Assembly: GCA_031261065.1 (NCBI GenBank)
Contig: JAISKD010000001.1
Coordinates: forward strand, 1-64,000
From: Mycoplasmataceae bacterium
GTDB lineage: Bacteria; Bacillota_I; Bacilli_A; Mycoplasmatales; Mycoplasmoidaceae
DNA length: 64,000 nt
Direction of reading: 5' to 3'
Below the pieces are notes generated by a model, which worked only from the letters and a program-made list of their open reading frames with translations, made no database searches and had not been told where the DNA came from. Below, in pieces: positions 10,180 through 20,294 of the stretch. The translations under genes and the position numbers were made by a program. The first letter of the stretch is position 1. Every line of letters starts with the position of its first letter.

Positions 10180-11578
10180 TTATAAAGTTACAATTGGTAT
10201 TGAAGTCCACACTCAACTGAACACGAAAACAAAAATGTTTAGTAGTAGTAAAAATTCATATGACGCTCCTACAAACACATTAATAAATGAGGTTGATTTA
10301 GCTCTTCCTGGTACAATGCCTCAGCCTAATAAAGAGGCAGTAATAAAAGCCATCCAATTAGCTAATGAACTTAATATGGAAATCGATACAAATCTAAGAT
10401 TTGATAGAAAGAATTATTTCTACCAAGATTTACCTAAGGGATATCAAATAACACAGCAGTATTTCCCAATAGCTAAGAATGGAAAATTAGAAACAGGTCC
10501 AGATACATTTGTTGAAATAGAAAGATTCCATTTAGAAGAAGATACCGCTAAGCAAACTATGGTTGATAATGAAATACTTTTAGATTACAACAGAGCCGGA
10601 ATCCCATTAATTGAAATAGTAACTAAGCCACAGATACATTCTGCATCTGAAGCAGTTGCATATCTAACAAAGCTTAAAAGAATATTAACATTCTTAGATA
10701 TATCTGATGGTAAAATGGAAGAAGGTTCATTGAGAGCTGATATCAACATTTCTATTTCTTCAACTAACGAACTTGGAACAAAAGTTGAAATTAAAAATAT
10801 TAACTCTTTTGCTAATGCTGCAAAAGCAATAGAATATGAAACAACTAGACAAACTAATATTTTAGAGAGTGGAGAAAAAGTAATTCAAGAAACACGAAGA
10901 TGAGATGATACATCATCTACTACTGTTTCTATGCGCGCTAAGAGTGATGCTATAGATTACCGATATTTTTCTGAACCCAATATTTTAAATATTGATATTC
11001 TTCCTTTAGTTGAGATAGCAAAGAAAACTGCTAAAGAATCTCCTAACAAAATTAAAGAAAAATTACATGCTGGTTCACTACAGGAAAATTTTATAGAGTT
11101 GCTTTTAGATAATCAAAAACTCTACAGAATCTTCGATAAAATTAATTCAACAGTTAATGATTCAAAATTAACTGCCACATGACTATTAATCGAATTCGTA
11201 AGTTTATTAAAAGATACTAATAAGGCACTAGAAGAAGTAGAGTATAAACATTTTGAAAACTTGTTAGAATTAATCATGCTTATTAAGAGCGGAGATATAA
11301 ATGGAAAACAAGCAAAGGACATTTTAGCTAAAGCATATGAAACAAAGAAATCTCCTTCTTCTTTAAAAGAAGAACTTGGATTCACACAAATTACAGATGA
11401 AAATGCAATTCGTGATATATTAAATGTTATTGTTGAAAATAATCCTCATATGGTGGCCCAATATAAAGAACGTCCAGAACGTGCTGAAAAATTCTTTATT
11501 GGTATGATTATGAAAGAAACAAAAGGTCAAGCTAATCCAAGTGTTGCAAATAAAGTATTAAAAGAAAAACTTTCTTAA
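10172..11578 (+). CDS. gatB: Asp/Glu-tRNA amidotransferase subunit GatB
   Basis: A 468-aa tRNA-binding kinase subunit that activates Glu/Asp on tRNA. It has GIEVHTQLNTKTKMF, ALPGTMPQPNKEAV, KNYFYQDLPKGYQITQ and DYNRAGIPLIEIVT, the classic catalytic-domain motifs, then MRAKSDAIDYRYFSEP. The C-terminal helical YqeY-like tail ends ANPSVANKVLKEKL. An AGGAGG Shine-Dalgarno lies seven bases before the ATG inside gatA. UGA Trp occurs twice. The stop codon overlaps the metK stop codon on the other strand. Confidence 0.96.
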
Positions 11579-12651
11579 ACTTTTATAATTTTTTCTCAAG
11601 GATGATCTCCAATGAAGTGACAGTAATTAGTAGTTGTTGTGTAATCAATGTTTTTAAGATTTAAAACATTGATTATTTTATAAACTGTTAGATCAAACTT
11701 CTTTAAAATTCTTTCGCTAATTTTTTCTAATGGAATTTTATTAGTTCCAAAACAATCTAATTCAATAGTTATTGGTTTAGGATTACCTATTTCTCAGCTA
11801 AGTCTTACTTCTGCTATACTAGCCATTTTATTTGCAACAATATTTTTTGCAATTCATCTTGCATAGTATGCGCCACTTCTATCAACCTTAGTGTAATCTT
11901 TTCCACTGAATGCTCCACCACCGTGGTTAGCAATTGAACCATATGTATCAACTGCTAGTTTTCTACCAGTTAAACCTGAGTCTCCAATACTACCGTGAAT
12001 TGTAAAGTCTCCAGCCATGTTAAGACTAAGTGAGAAACTCTTGATATCAAACTTATTATCTTTAATAATCTTTTGAACCAATGTTTCTAAATAGTCTTCA
12101 GCTTTTTCCTTGTTGTATCCTTTTTTATGTGAGATAGCTAGAACAATTTTAGCTACTTTTTTCTCATTGATAGATACAAGTGTTTTAGTATCTTTATAGA
12201 AATCAGGGTATTTGCTTTCATTTACATTCTTCATAATTAATGAAGCAAGAACATGGGCAGTTGGTAAATAAAAAGCATTCTCATTACATGCATAACCAAC
12301 AGTAATACCTTGATCTCCAGCTCCAATATCTTCATCACCAATAGAAACCTTATGATTAATTTCAACAGATTGGTCAGTTGATGAATCTATAAATTTATAT
12401 TCTTTAAAATATTCAGGTCATATTTTTTTAAGATATGCTTTTGCTATTGATAATTTATCTATTTTAGCTGTTGATTTAAATTCACCGCCAACAACTATTG
12501 TTTTATTGAATGCGCAGACTTCACAAGCTACGTGTGCATCCTTATCTTTTTTAAGATAAGCTGTTAGAATCGCATCTGCGACTCCATCACAAAATTTATC
12601 AGGATGTCCGCATCCTACACTTTCACATGTTTGTACCTTTAATTTTTCCAT
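11575..12651 (-). CDS. metK: S-adenosylmethionine synthase MetK
   Basis: A 358-aa enzyme that makes S-adenosylmethionine from methionine and ATP. It carries the methionine/ATP-binding VGCGHPDKFCDGVADAIL, the GAGDQGITVGYA loop, and the GGGAFSGKDYTKVDRSGAYYAR P-loop region, all in order. It is ~25-30 residues shorter than typical bacterial MetK (~385), mostly in the middle and C-terminal parts. UGA encodes all Trp seen. It lies 76 bases downstream of the Nudix gene on the same strand and overlaps gatB tail-to-tail by four bases. Confidence 0.94.
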
Positions 12652-12727
12652 ATACTCTAATTCTAATATTAATTATATCGTTTAATATATTAATTCACAG
12701 AAAATTTTCAGATGATTTGGCAGTTGT

Positions 12728-13234
12728 TTACCAACCAACATTAAAATATGTTATTTTATTAATTATTCCTTCTTCAACAGCTAATTTTCTATCTGCTATA
12801 GTGTTTTCTGGAATCTCATTAATATCGAATCACTTAATTTCAGAACATTTGTGTGGTTCTCCTATAGCAATTTCATTTTTTCATTTTCTACATGCAAAGA
12901 AACCATTGTAAATTGCAAAACTTTCTTCACCGGGTCTAGAAGTATCTTTTTTGAAGCATTCATTCTTTTTACAAACAAGACATATAAACTCTAGATCTTT
13001 CTTATCAATAGAAACACATAGTTCTTCTGTTGCTTCATGAATAACAGCATCAGTCATTTCTTCACCCTCATCTACATGTCCGGCAGCAGATGCTTCCCAG
13101 AACCCGTCGGCAAAACCTGTATTTTGTCGTTTTTGTAGAAGAACAAATTTCTTGCCATTCTCTTCTTTAAGTAAAAATACTCCAACCGCAGAAATGTACC
13201 TTGCGTACGGCTTTTTTGTATGCAACGTAGACAT
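12728..13234 (-). CDS. Nudix hydrolase
   Basis: A 168-aa Nudix-fold hydrolase, expected to cleave a nucleoside diphosphate linked to another group; the substrate is not predictable. The Nudix box GHVDEGEEMTDAVIHEATEE-L-C-V is recognisable. The consensus Arg-Glu is His-Glu and the late Gly is Cys, while the metal-binding EATEE core is intact. Upstream the FxxLxQKRxxTGFADGFWE strand fits IDI/ADP-ribose-type Nudix enzymes. The C-terminal SEIKWFDINEIPEN is typical of the fold. Two UGA Trp codons lie in the second half. It is divergent from ybeY. Confidence 0.85.
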
Positions 13235-13242
13235 ATAATTAT

Positions 13243-13248
13243 ATTATA
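13243..13248 (-). promoter_or_regulatory. -10 element before the Nudix gene
   Basis: TATAAT on the minus strand eight bases before the ATG at 13234, with no Shine-Dalgarno. A second overlapping TATAAT is three bases away. Confidence 0.5.
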
Positions 13249-13286
13249 TGTTAAATTGAAAGGTAGTAAATAGAGTTCCGAAACTT

Positions 13287-13682
13287 ATGGAAGCTAAAAC
13301 TTTTAGTGCCTTACAAAAGAGATTTAAGAAAATTGGTTTAATAACATCAAAAGAACTAGGAATTAAGAATGCACTTCATTTTGATGTTATTTTAATTGAT
13401 GATAAAGAGATGAAAGAAATTAATTTCAAAAATAGAAAGATTGATAAACCAACAGATGTGTTAAGTTTTGCCTTTTGAGATTCAGGTTTCCCTACAGCTC
13501 TGCTAGGAGAAATTTATATAGACATCGAAACCGCTCAATCTCAACAAACAGATGGTTTAGAAAATGAAATGTGTTTGTTATTTGTACATGGAATTCTTCA
13601 CCTTCTTGGTTATGACCATGCTAACAAAAAAGAAGAAAAAGAAATGTTTGATTTACAGAAAAAAATATTGGCGACTAATTAA
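13287..13682 (+). CDS. ybeY: Endoribonuclease YbeY (rRNA maturation factor)
   Basis: A 131-aa single-domain metalloenzyme for 16S rRNA 3'-end processing and ribosome quality control. The zinc-binding signature H-x3-H-x5-H is present as [11 protein letters not shown] near the C-terminus. The [15 protein letters not shown] motif and [12 protein letters not shown] are also diagnostic. One UGA Trp follows SFAF. There is no clear Shine-Dalgarno right before the ATG. The 3' end overlaps the end of sigA by eight bases. Confidence 0.94.
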
Positions 13683-15243
13683 TGTTAAATTTTTCTGGTT
13701 TTAAGAAACGTTTAAGTTTACGTGTAGCTTTTGATTCTAATTGACGTACTTTTTCACGGCTAATATCTTTAGCAATAGCTACATCGTCAATCTTATATTC
13801 AGTGTCATATGGAGCCATACCTTTTCTCATTTTTAATACGTCTCTTTCATCAGGAGTTAAATGAGTGTCCATTACTTTGTAAAGTTCTTCATTCATCTCA
13901 ACGCTATAGTGACGTTCATCTGGAGTATCTCTATCTTCATCAGCGGTATAGTCAGCACATTGACTATTTTCATCACTACCTAAATTTCTATCCATTGACA
14001 TGGTTTCGAATCCTTGTTTTCTTAACTCGCTTGCTCTTTTAGCAGTAAGTCCTTCAATTGATCCCTTGGTATACTCAACTATTTGTTCTAGTGTTGGTCT
14101 AAAACCATTTTCCTGTACAAATTTTTGTTCAGCAGCTTTAAATTTACTAACGCTAACTAAAACGTTAGGGGGTAACCTAACTTGACGTGAATTTTGTGAT
14201 AGTGCACGAGTGATTGATTGTTGAATTCAGTTTGTAGCAAATGTTGAGAATTGTCATCCTCTTTTATAGTCAAAACGTTCAATCGCAACATCAAGACCAA
14301 TAATTCCTTCTTGTATCAAATCTTCAAGGTCAACGTTTGAATGTTTATATCTAGCCGCTCTTGACGTAACAAGTTTAAGGTTAGCAAATGTTATTTTATT
14401 TTTCGCTCATTGTTTTTGTTCTTCATCACCAGTGTTATAGATCTTCATCAATTCAATAAGTTCTAAATGAGGAAGCGGTTTTGTCTTACCGACTTGTTTA
14501 AGCATTACACTTAATGAATCAGGAGAACGAGGATTCTTTTTATCTTTTGGAGTAGTTTCAACGTCAATCAATTTAGCACTTGACTCATTAAGAAAATCTA
14601 AAAATTGTTCTTTATCGTCGAAATTAACACCTTCTGAATTTTTAGAAGGTAGAACCTTAATGTTATGTTCAAAAAGCGCATCAACAATTCGTTCGTTATA
14701 TTCTTCTGGCATATCATACTTTGAGAATGCTTTAATAATTTTATTAATAACAATTGTTGGCGCATTCTTCTTTGCTTTAATTGCACCTTCGATAAGCCCT
14801 TCAATAGTGATAGCGAGTTCCTTCTCGTTTATTTTTTCAACATCAGGAACAGCATCTAGAACAAAATCATTTTTTTGTGTATCTTTTTTAGCCTTTGGAG
14901 CTTTAGTGGCGATTTTTGATTTTGGTTCCTTTTCGTCTTTAGCTTTAGCGACTGTTTTCTTCTCTGATTCAACAACTTTGGCTACAGGTTGTACTTTAGC
15001 TTTTGATTCTTTCTTATTTTCAGCTTTAGCAACTATTTTCTTTTTAGATTCAACAACTTTAACTTTAACTTTTGATTCTTTTTCGGTTTTAACTTTAGCA
15101 GCTGTCTTCTTTTTAGATTCAACAACCTTAGCTGCAGCTTTAGCCTTAACCTTTAATGCCTTTTCGCTTTTAGCTTTGGCTTGTTTTTGTATATTTGCTT
15201 CTTTTTTAGCTTTTTTAAGTAATTTTTTTTGTTCTCTTGACAT
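13675..15243 (-). CDS. sigA: RNA polymerase primary sigma factor with repetitive basic N-terminus
   Basis: A 522-aa sigma-70 factor. Region 1.1-like sequence is at residues ~135-200, region 2 at ~280-360 ([36 protein letters not shown] in pieces, with [10 protein letters not shown]), region 3 after that, and region 4 at the C-terminus ([19 protein letters not shown]). Residues 1-125 are Lys/Ala-rich and contain three copies of a KVVES-KK...AK unit with VVES at 40, 63 and 90. dnaG, its usual neighbour, is absent. It is the only sigma factor in the window and likely the housekeeping one. A TATAAT nine bases before the ATG suggests a leaderless transcript. Confidence 0.95.
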
Positions 15244-15252
15244 ATTATTTTA

Positions 15253-15258
15253 ATTATA
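15253..15258 (-). promoter_or_regulatory. -10 element before sigA
   Basis: TATAAT on the minus strand, nine bases from the sigA ATG, no Shine-Dalgarno. Confidence 0.5.
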
Positions 15259-15482
15259 ACTTATTTATAAAATATACCGCCCAGACAGAGGCATTCACCC
15301 CAGACTTTATAAGGTAGGGTTTAATGATAAATTTTAAAAATAAGTTTGTAACCTATATCTATTGTATACGATGAAAAATTAGAAAATGGGAGAAAGAGCA
15401 TTCATTTTGAAATACTCTATACATACTGTATGTTTGCTATATTTACCATTCTTCTTTATTTTCATATAATCATTTAGCGAAT

Positions 15483-18400
15483 ATGAATAAAAAGTTAAAA
15501 AAGAAAATATGGATTAGTTTGGGAGCACTAGTTGTTGTTGGTGCTGCCGTTACTGCTAGTCTGGTTACATTAAAATCCTGTAACAACAACAAAAACATTA
15601 ACTTATCTTATGAAATCTCAAACCCTACTAACCCTAATGAGAAAAATGTATTAAAGTATGGTTCTGAATTAACAATCACTATTACTCAAAAAAATGTTTT
15701 AGGTGATATAGTATGAACACACCAAGAACACAGTAAAATCATTTATTCTGAAGGCGGAGAAAATAATTCAGTCTTAACTTTGCAAAATAATAATGACTCG
15801 CAAGAAGATATAAGTTTGCAGGGAATTGTTGCAACCGATCAAAAAGGAGAATCAATAACTATTGATGGTATTACTTGCAAACACCATATTGCTGCTGAAG
15901 TTAAAGCAATTGATGGTTCTGACTGAGATGGATGGATAAGCGGTGAACTATACTATTTTATTGATGATGATGCCGGTGAAATATATTACATAGGAAATGA
16001 TGGATATAAAGCAGAAAATTTGATTATTCCTGATGAAGTACATGATGAGAGCGGAGAGAACGTATATAAAGTTGTAAGAATAGGAGTGGCGTGTTTTTCT
16101 AATTGCGAGCTTAGCGGAGATTTAACAATAGGAAATAATGTTAGAAATATAGATAAATATAGTTTTGCAGAATGCAACCAGCTAGATGGATGCTTGTACA
16201 TTCCTGCTTCCTTAGAAAATATTTGAGTGAATGCTTTTCTACATACAAACAATTTTACAGATATCATAGTTTCTAACCAGAGTGAAACATATACTCTAGC
16301 TACTAATGTGGGTTCAGCAAAGGCATTGATACGAAATTTTGGCGAACCAGTAATAGACTATTCGGCTGAACAACTCATAGGCGATGACACATCCATCTGC
16401 GCTCTTATTGTTGGCGACGTGACTATACCTGATGGCGTAACTGAGATTAAAGAAAATTTTTTTGCAGGAGCTGATGGCATAACATCTTTCATACTTCCCG
16501 CATTTTTGACTACGATTGGAGATAATGCATTTAGTGACTGCGGAAATTTAGGAAGTTTATCAATCCCGGCTAGCGTGAATAGCATTGGAGATTACGCTTT
16601 TCACGGTTCTTATTTTTCTGATGTTAACCTCAATGGAAATACTCATTTTTGCTTTGCGAATAATGTTGGTGGTGCTAGCATATTGCTTCCGGTAGGCACT
16701 CAATCATATGATTATTCAGCTAATAGTGACCAAGTTGTCGGGAAGCTAGCATTCGGCAATTTAGTAGTTGACGGACAAATCACCGTACTAGGCGGAAGTT
16801 GTTTTTATCAGCTTCCCGGACTTTCTTCCATTTCTCTCCCACAAGGCTTACAAACAATTGGAGAGCAGGCCTTTAGTGGGTGTGGTGATTTAACAGGCGT
16901 TTTATCTATCCCAACTGACGTAGATAGCATTGGAACTGAAGCTTTTGCTGGTTGCAATTTTTCTGATGTCAACCTTAATGGGAACGCTAATTTTCACTTC
17001 GCAGACAATGTTGGTGATGCTAAAATATTGCTTCCGGTAGGCACTCAATCATATGATTATTCATCGACCAGTGCACAGATATCGGGCAAACTAGCTATTG
17101 GGGAATTAGGAATTCCAGATGATGCGCCGCCATTCGCGATTGGGGTCAGTGCATTCGATGGTTGCACAGGTTTGAGTGGGGAACTAGTAATTCCTGACAA
17201 CGTCACATCTATTGGAAATTTTGCATTCAAGTCATGCGAAAATATTACTGCCTTGTCTTTCGAAGAAGGTGTACAAACTGTTGGCCGACAAGCATTCAGG
17301 GAGTGTGCGAATCTTAGAAATGCTCTCACTATTCCAAATACAGTTACTTCTATGGGTATAACAGGTGATCAAAATGGCGTATTTGACTCAACTAATATTC
17401 CAAGCATTGCTTTTGGAAGTGGGATGTCCACTATAACAAGTAATTTTGTAGGCGGAGGAGTTGAAAACATATCTCTTAGGAAAGTTGAACTTTCTAGCAC
17501 TATAACCACCATTAACAATACAGCATTTGATCTTTGTTTTGCTTTAAATAACGTATCATTTAATGACGAACTAGTGAGCGTTGGTGATTTCGCTTTTGCA
17601 GGAGCACCATTATGTGGAGACTTCAACATTCCTAAAAAGTTAACAACGATTGGGCTCGAGGCTTTTTGTTCAGCTCTTTTCACTAATATAAATACTGGAG
17701 AAAATGAATTTTTTAAACTTGCCACTAATGTTGGTAATGCGACGGTTTTAATGAAAAATTCAGAAACCTATGACTTCGCAGCCAATGGTGAGGACACTGG
17801 CAAAGAGTTCCAAACAGCCGGTTATATATGCTATGGAAATATTACTATTCCAGATGGAACAACTGCTTTAGCTGGATGAGACTTTTTCCAGTATGATGGT
17901 GGTCCAATGGAGAATTATCGTTCATTTTCTTATATTGTCGGAGATTTTGATATTCCAGAGGGCGTTTCAACTATAAAAGGGAATGCATTTTGCTGGGCCA
18001 AGGTGAATGAACTAACCATTCCAGATTCGGTTACTGCTATTGAAGAAAATGCGTTTTCTACATTCAGTGCAAAAAATGTTAATTGTTCAGGGGCAGGTCA
18101 TTATAGACTAGCGAAAAATGTTGGTGAAGCTAAAATCTTACTACATGAAACTGATGTTTTCGACTACACTAAGGGTGTGATAGAACAAGTGCCATCGAGC
18201 TTTGGCTTTGGAGAAATCACCATTCCTGATGGTACGACTGAAATAGGTGATTATGTTTTTTATACATTCTCTTTAACTGGAACAATCACATTCCCTAGCA
18301 GCGTCACGAAAATTGGTCAAAGAATAATAGATAGCGAAGGGTATGATTTTGTACTAAATCATAATTTGACTACTGTGATTTTTGAAACCCAGCACACCGT

Positions 18401-18641
18401 AGATATTGCTGTTAATTTTTTGCAACAAATATTATGGGTTAATGAAATATATTTTAATTTTAATTCACAACCAACAAAAATCCAAGAAGGAGCATTTAAT
18501 TCTATTGGCGTGGCTGGGTATATGTATAAGCAGAGGACGTGTTCTATTAAAAATGAAAGCAGTTCATATTCTACTTCTAACCTATTAGCGTATTTGAAGG
18601 GCGAACCTAGTTTGCCCAGCTGATGAGTCGCCGCGCCATAA
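15483..18641 (+). CDS. Large BspA-like leucine-rich-repeat lipoprotein
   Basis: A 1052-aa predicted lipoprotein (Cys33 after LVTLKS). After a ~120-residue beta-rich N-terminal part, it alternates BspA-type LRRs (AF..C..L....IP..V..IG) with a second module of ~50 residues seen five times, at about residues 264, 381, 496, 735 and 866. That module has the pattern F-x-L-A-x-N-V-G-x-A-x-x-L-L, then Y-D-Y/F, then G-x-x-x-IPDG. Modules two and three share 39 identical bases. The frame is held by UGA Trp codons and also uses TGG. BspA proteins mediate adhesion; a surface adhesin role is inferred. TATAAT lies 12 bases before the ATG. Confidence 0.88.
16680..17063 (+). repeat. Pair of identical 39-bp direct repeats, 345 bp apart
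   Basis: Positions 16680-16718 and 17025-17063 are identical. The offset of 345 bases is 115 codons, so recombination between the copies would delete or duplicate one LRR plus spacer unit in frame. Confidence 0.85.
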
Positions 18642-18718
18642 TATTAGGTAACAGCTTTTATCTTTATTAATCGCCAACATCTGATAGAACACTTTTATGA
18701 TCATACTCAACATATAAA

Positions 18719-18724
18719 TATAAT
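18719..18724 (+). promoter_or_regulatory. -10 element before the secreted-protein gene at 18731
   Basis: TATAAT exactly six bases before the ATG, no Shine-Dalgarno; leaderless transcript expected. Confidence 0.6.
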
Positions 18725-18730
18725 AAAGAT

Positions 18731-19570
18731 ATGCGTTTCAAAACAATAATGACGGTGTCAGCATGTGTGTGTGGAGCATTCATGATCACAGCATGAGCAG
18801 TCACAACACCTGCACACCATGGACCGTCAGCAAAATTTAATACAAATAATTGAGATGATAAGATTCTAAATATTTTTTATAGTGACGAAGCTACAGGTTC
18901 AGCAACCAGCAATAATTCTTTATCAATATCTTTATCTGGTTTGAAACAATCAGATGTAAATTGTGAATTTGATGTTAAGAATGGACCATCATTAATATCT
19001 GAATATTCGAATTATTTATCTTATGATTGAACTAGTAAGAAAATCATATTTGCTGATAGTACAGCATCACCAGTATATTGTGGGCTATACAATGTAGATT
19101 TAGTTTTATGATATATGGAAAATGGTAATAAAACATATGTCAAAGGTAGCGGTAGTCACTTTGAATTCTCATTGGTTGTAAAACAAGATATCGCTAGCAT
19201 CAGTATTTTACCAGACACTGATGCTATCGGTGTTACAGATGATGTTGTTTTTCCTACAAGAACAGATTTCTTTGGTTTCGAGTTTACATATGAAGAACAA
19301 CCATTCAATAACACAAATTATTGATATAACGTTAATCTTGTAGTTGATACTGGTTCTTCTACTAGTAATGCATCTACTGTTACCACAGTTACAAAATCAT
19401 CAACATTTACAGCTGATGATAAATCATGATGTTGAAATCTTGATATTAACACTATAAATCCTCCAGATGCTGGTTTAACTAGTGGAACTTTAGTGTTTGA
19501 TGCGACAATTGCAGGCATGACTACTAGTCCTACAGCATCAACAGTAGTAAACGTAACTGTTACAGTTTAA
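18731..19570 (+). CDS. Secreted protein of unknown function
   Basis: A 279-aa protein with an N-terminal signal peptide (MRFKTIMTV...GAFMITAWAVTTPA). There is no Cys in a good lipobox position, so cleavage by a type I-like peptidase or retention as an anchor is possible. The mature part is rich in Ser, Thr, Asp and Asn, with beta-strand-like alternation and no motif I recognise. UGA is used for nearly all Trp, which keeps the frame open through seven or so UGA codons. It sits between a BspA lipoprotein and a tail-anchored Pro-rich protein, with which it shares overlapping stop codons. A surface role is inferred. Confidence 0.75.
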
Positions 19571-20265
19571 CTTCTTGCGATTAAAACAATAAATCCTATA
19601 AGAGCAAGAATAAGACTTAAACCAAATAAAGCTCAAACAAAGAGTTTATCTTTCTTATCAAGTTTTGTTATCTTTGTATTTTTATGTTCTGTAATAAATG
19701 GGTCAACAATTATCTGTGCGTTTTTATAGTTAGAAGCTTTACCAACTAAACTTATTTGTTGTGCCTCTTTCTTATCGTTTAAAGTACGCTTAGTATAAAC
19801 AGATGCATCTCTGTCTTCATCAGCATCAACATCCTTTGATTTAGAAACAGAGAATAGTGACCCAAAAAAACCTTTCTTTTTAGCGGGTGCTGCGGTGGCA
19901 GCCGGAGCTAATACTGGCATCTTAGAAAAAGTTGGTGCTGCTTGTTGTAGTGGAATTACCGGTGCTGGTGTACCATCTGGGTAATAAGGTTGCGGAGGCG
20001 GTGGAGCAAATGCAGAACTACCTTCAGGTTGTTGCGGTGGTAGTGTTCCTTGAGCATCAACTGCAGGAGCGTATGATGGTTGTTGAGGGATAGGAGCTGC
20101 TGGGTCATAGGCACCATCTATCGGAGCAGCAGGACCATAAGAAGGTTGTTGAGGGATTGGAGCAGCAGGACCATAAGATTGTTGCGTTTGGTCTTGCGGT
20201 AAAATCCCAGAAATATTAACTTTCCTAATTGTTTTATGGTGAACTGGTTTTTTTGCTGTAGCCAT
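19567..20265 (-). CDS. Proline-rich tail-anchored membrane protein
   Basis: A 232-aa protein with no N-terminal signal. Residues ~20-110 are low-complexity Pro/Ala/Gln/Tyr with repeats of the type SYGPAAPIPQQP, and PPPPQPYYPDG. Residues ~130-205 are basic and polar. The last 22 residues (WALFGLSLILALIGFIVLIARS region) form one membrane helix, so the protein is probably tail-anchored with a cytoplasmic Pro-rich arm. Similar composition is seen in mycoplasma cytoskeletal and attachment-organelle proteins; that link is only suggestive. Its stop codon overlaps the secreted-protein gene. TATAAT is nine bases upstream of the ATG. Confidence 0.8.
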
Positions 20266-20274
20266 ATTAATAGT

Positions 20275-20280
20275 ATTATA
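20275..20280 (-). promoter_or_regulatory. -10 element before the tail-anchored protein gene
   Basis: TATAAT on the minus strand nine bases from the ATG at 20265, in the 29-base gap after polC's stop. Confidence 0.5.
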
Positions 20281-20294
20281 TTTTTAAAATAATA

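Noticed and set aside
15421-15433. ACATAC-T-GTATGT palindrome as an operator
   Set aside because: A six-base palindrome in AT-rich DNA is expected by chance and no repeat of it was seen.
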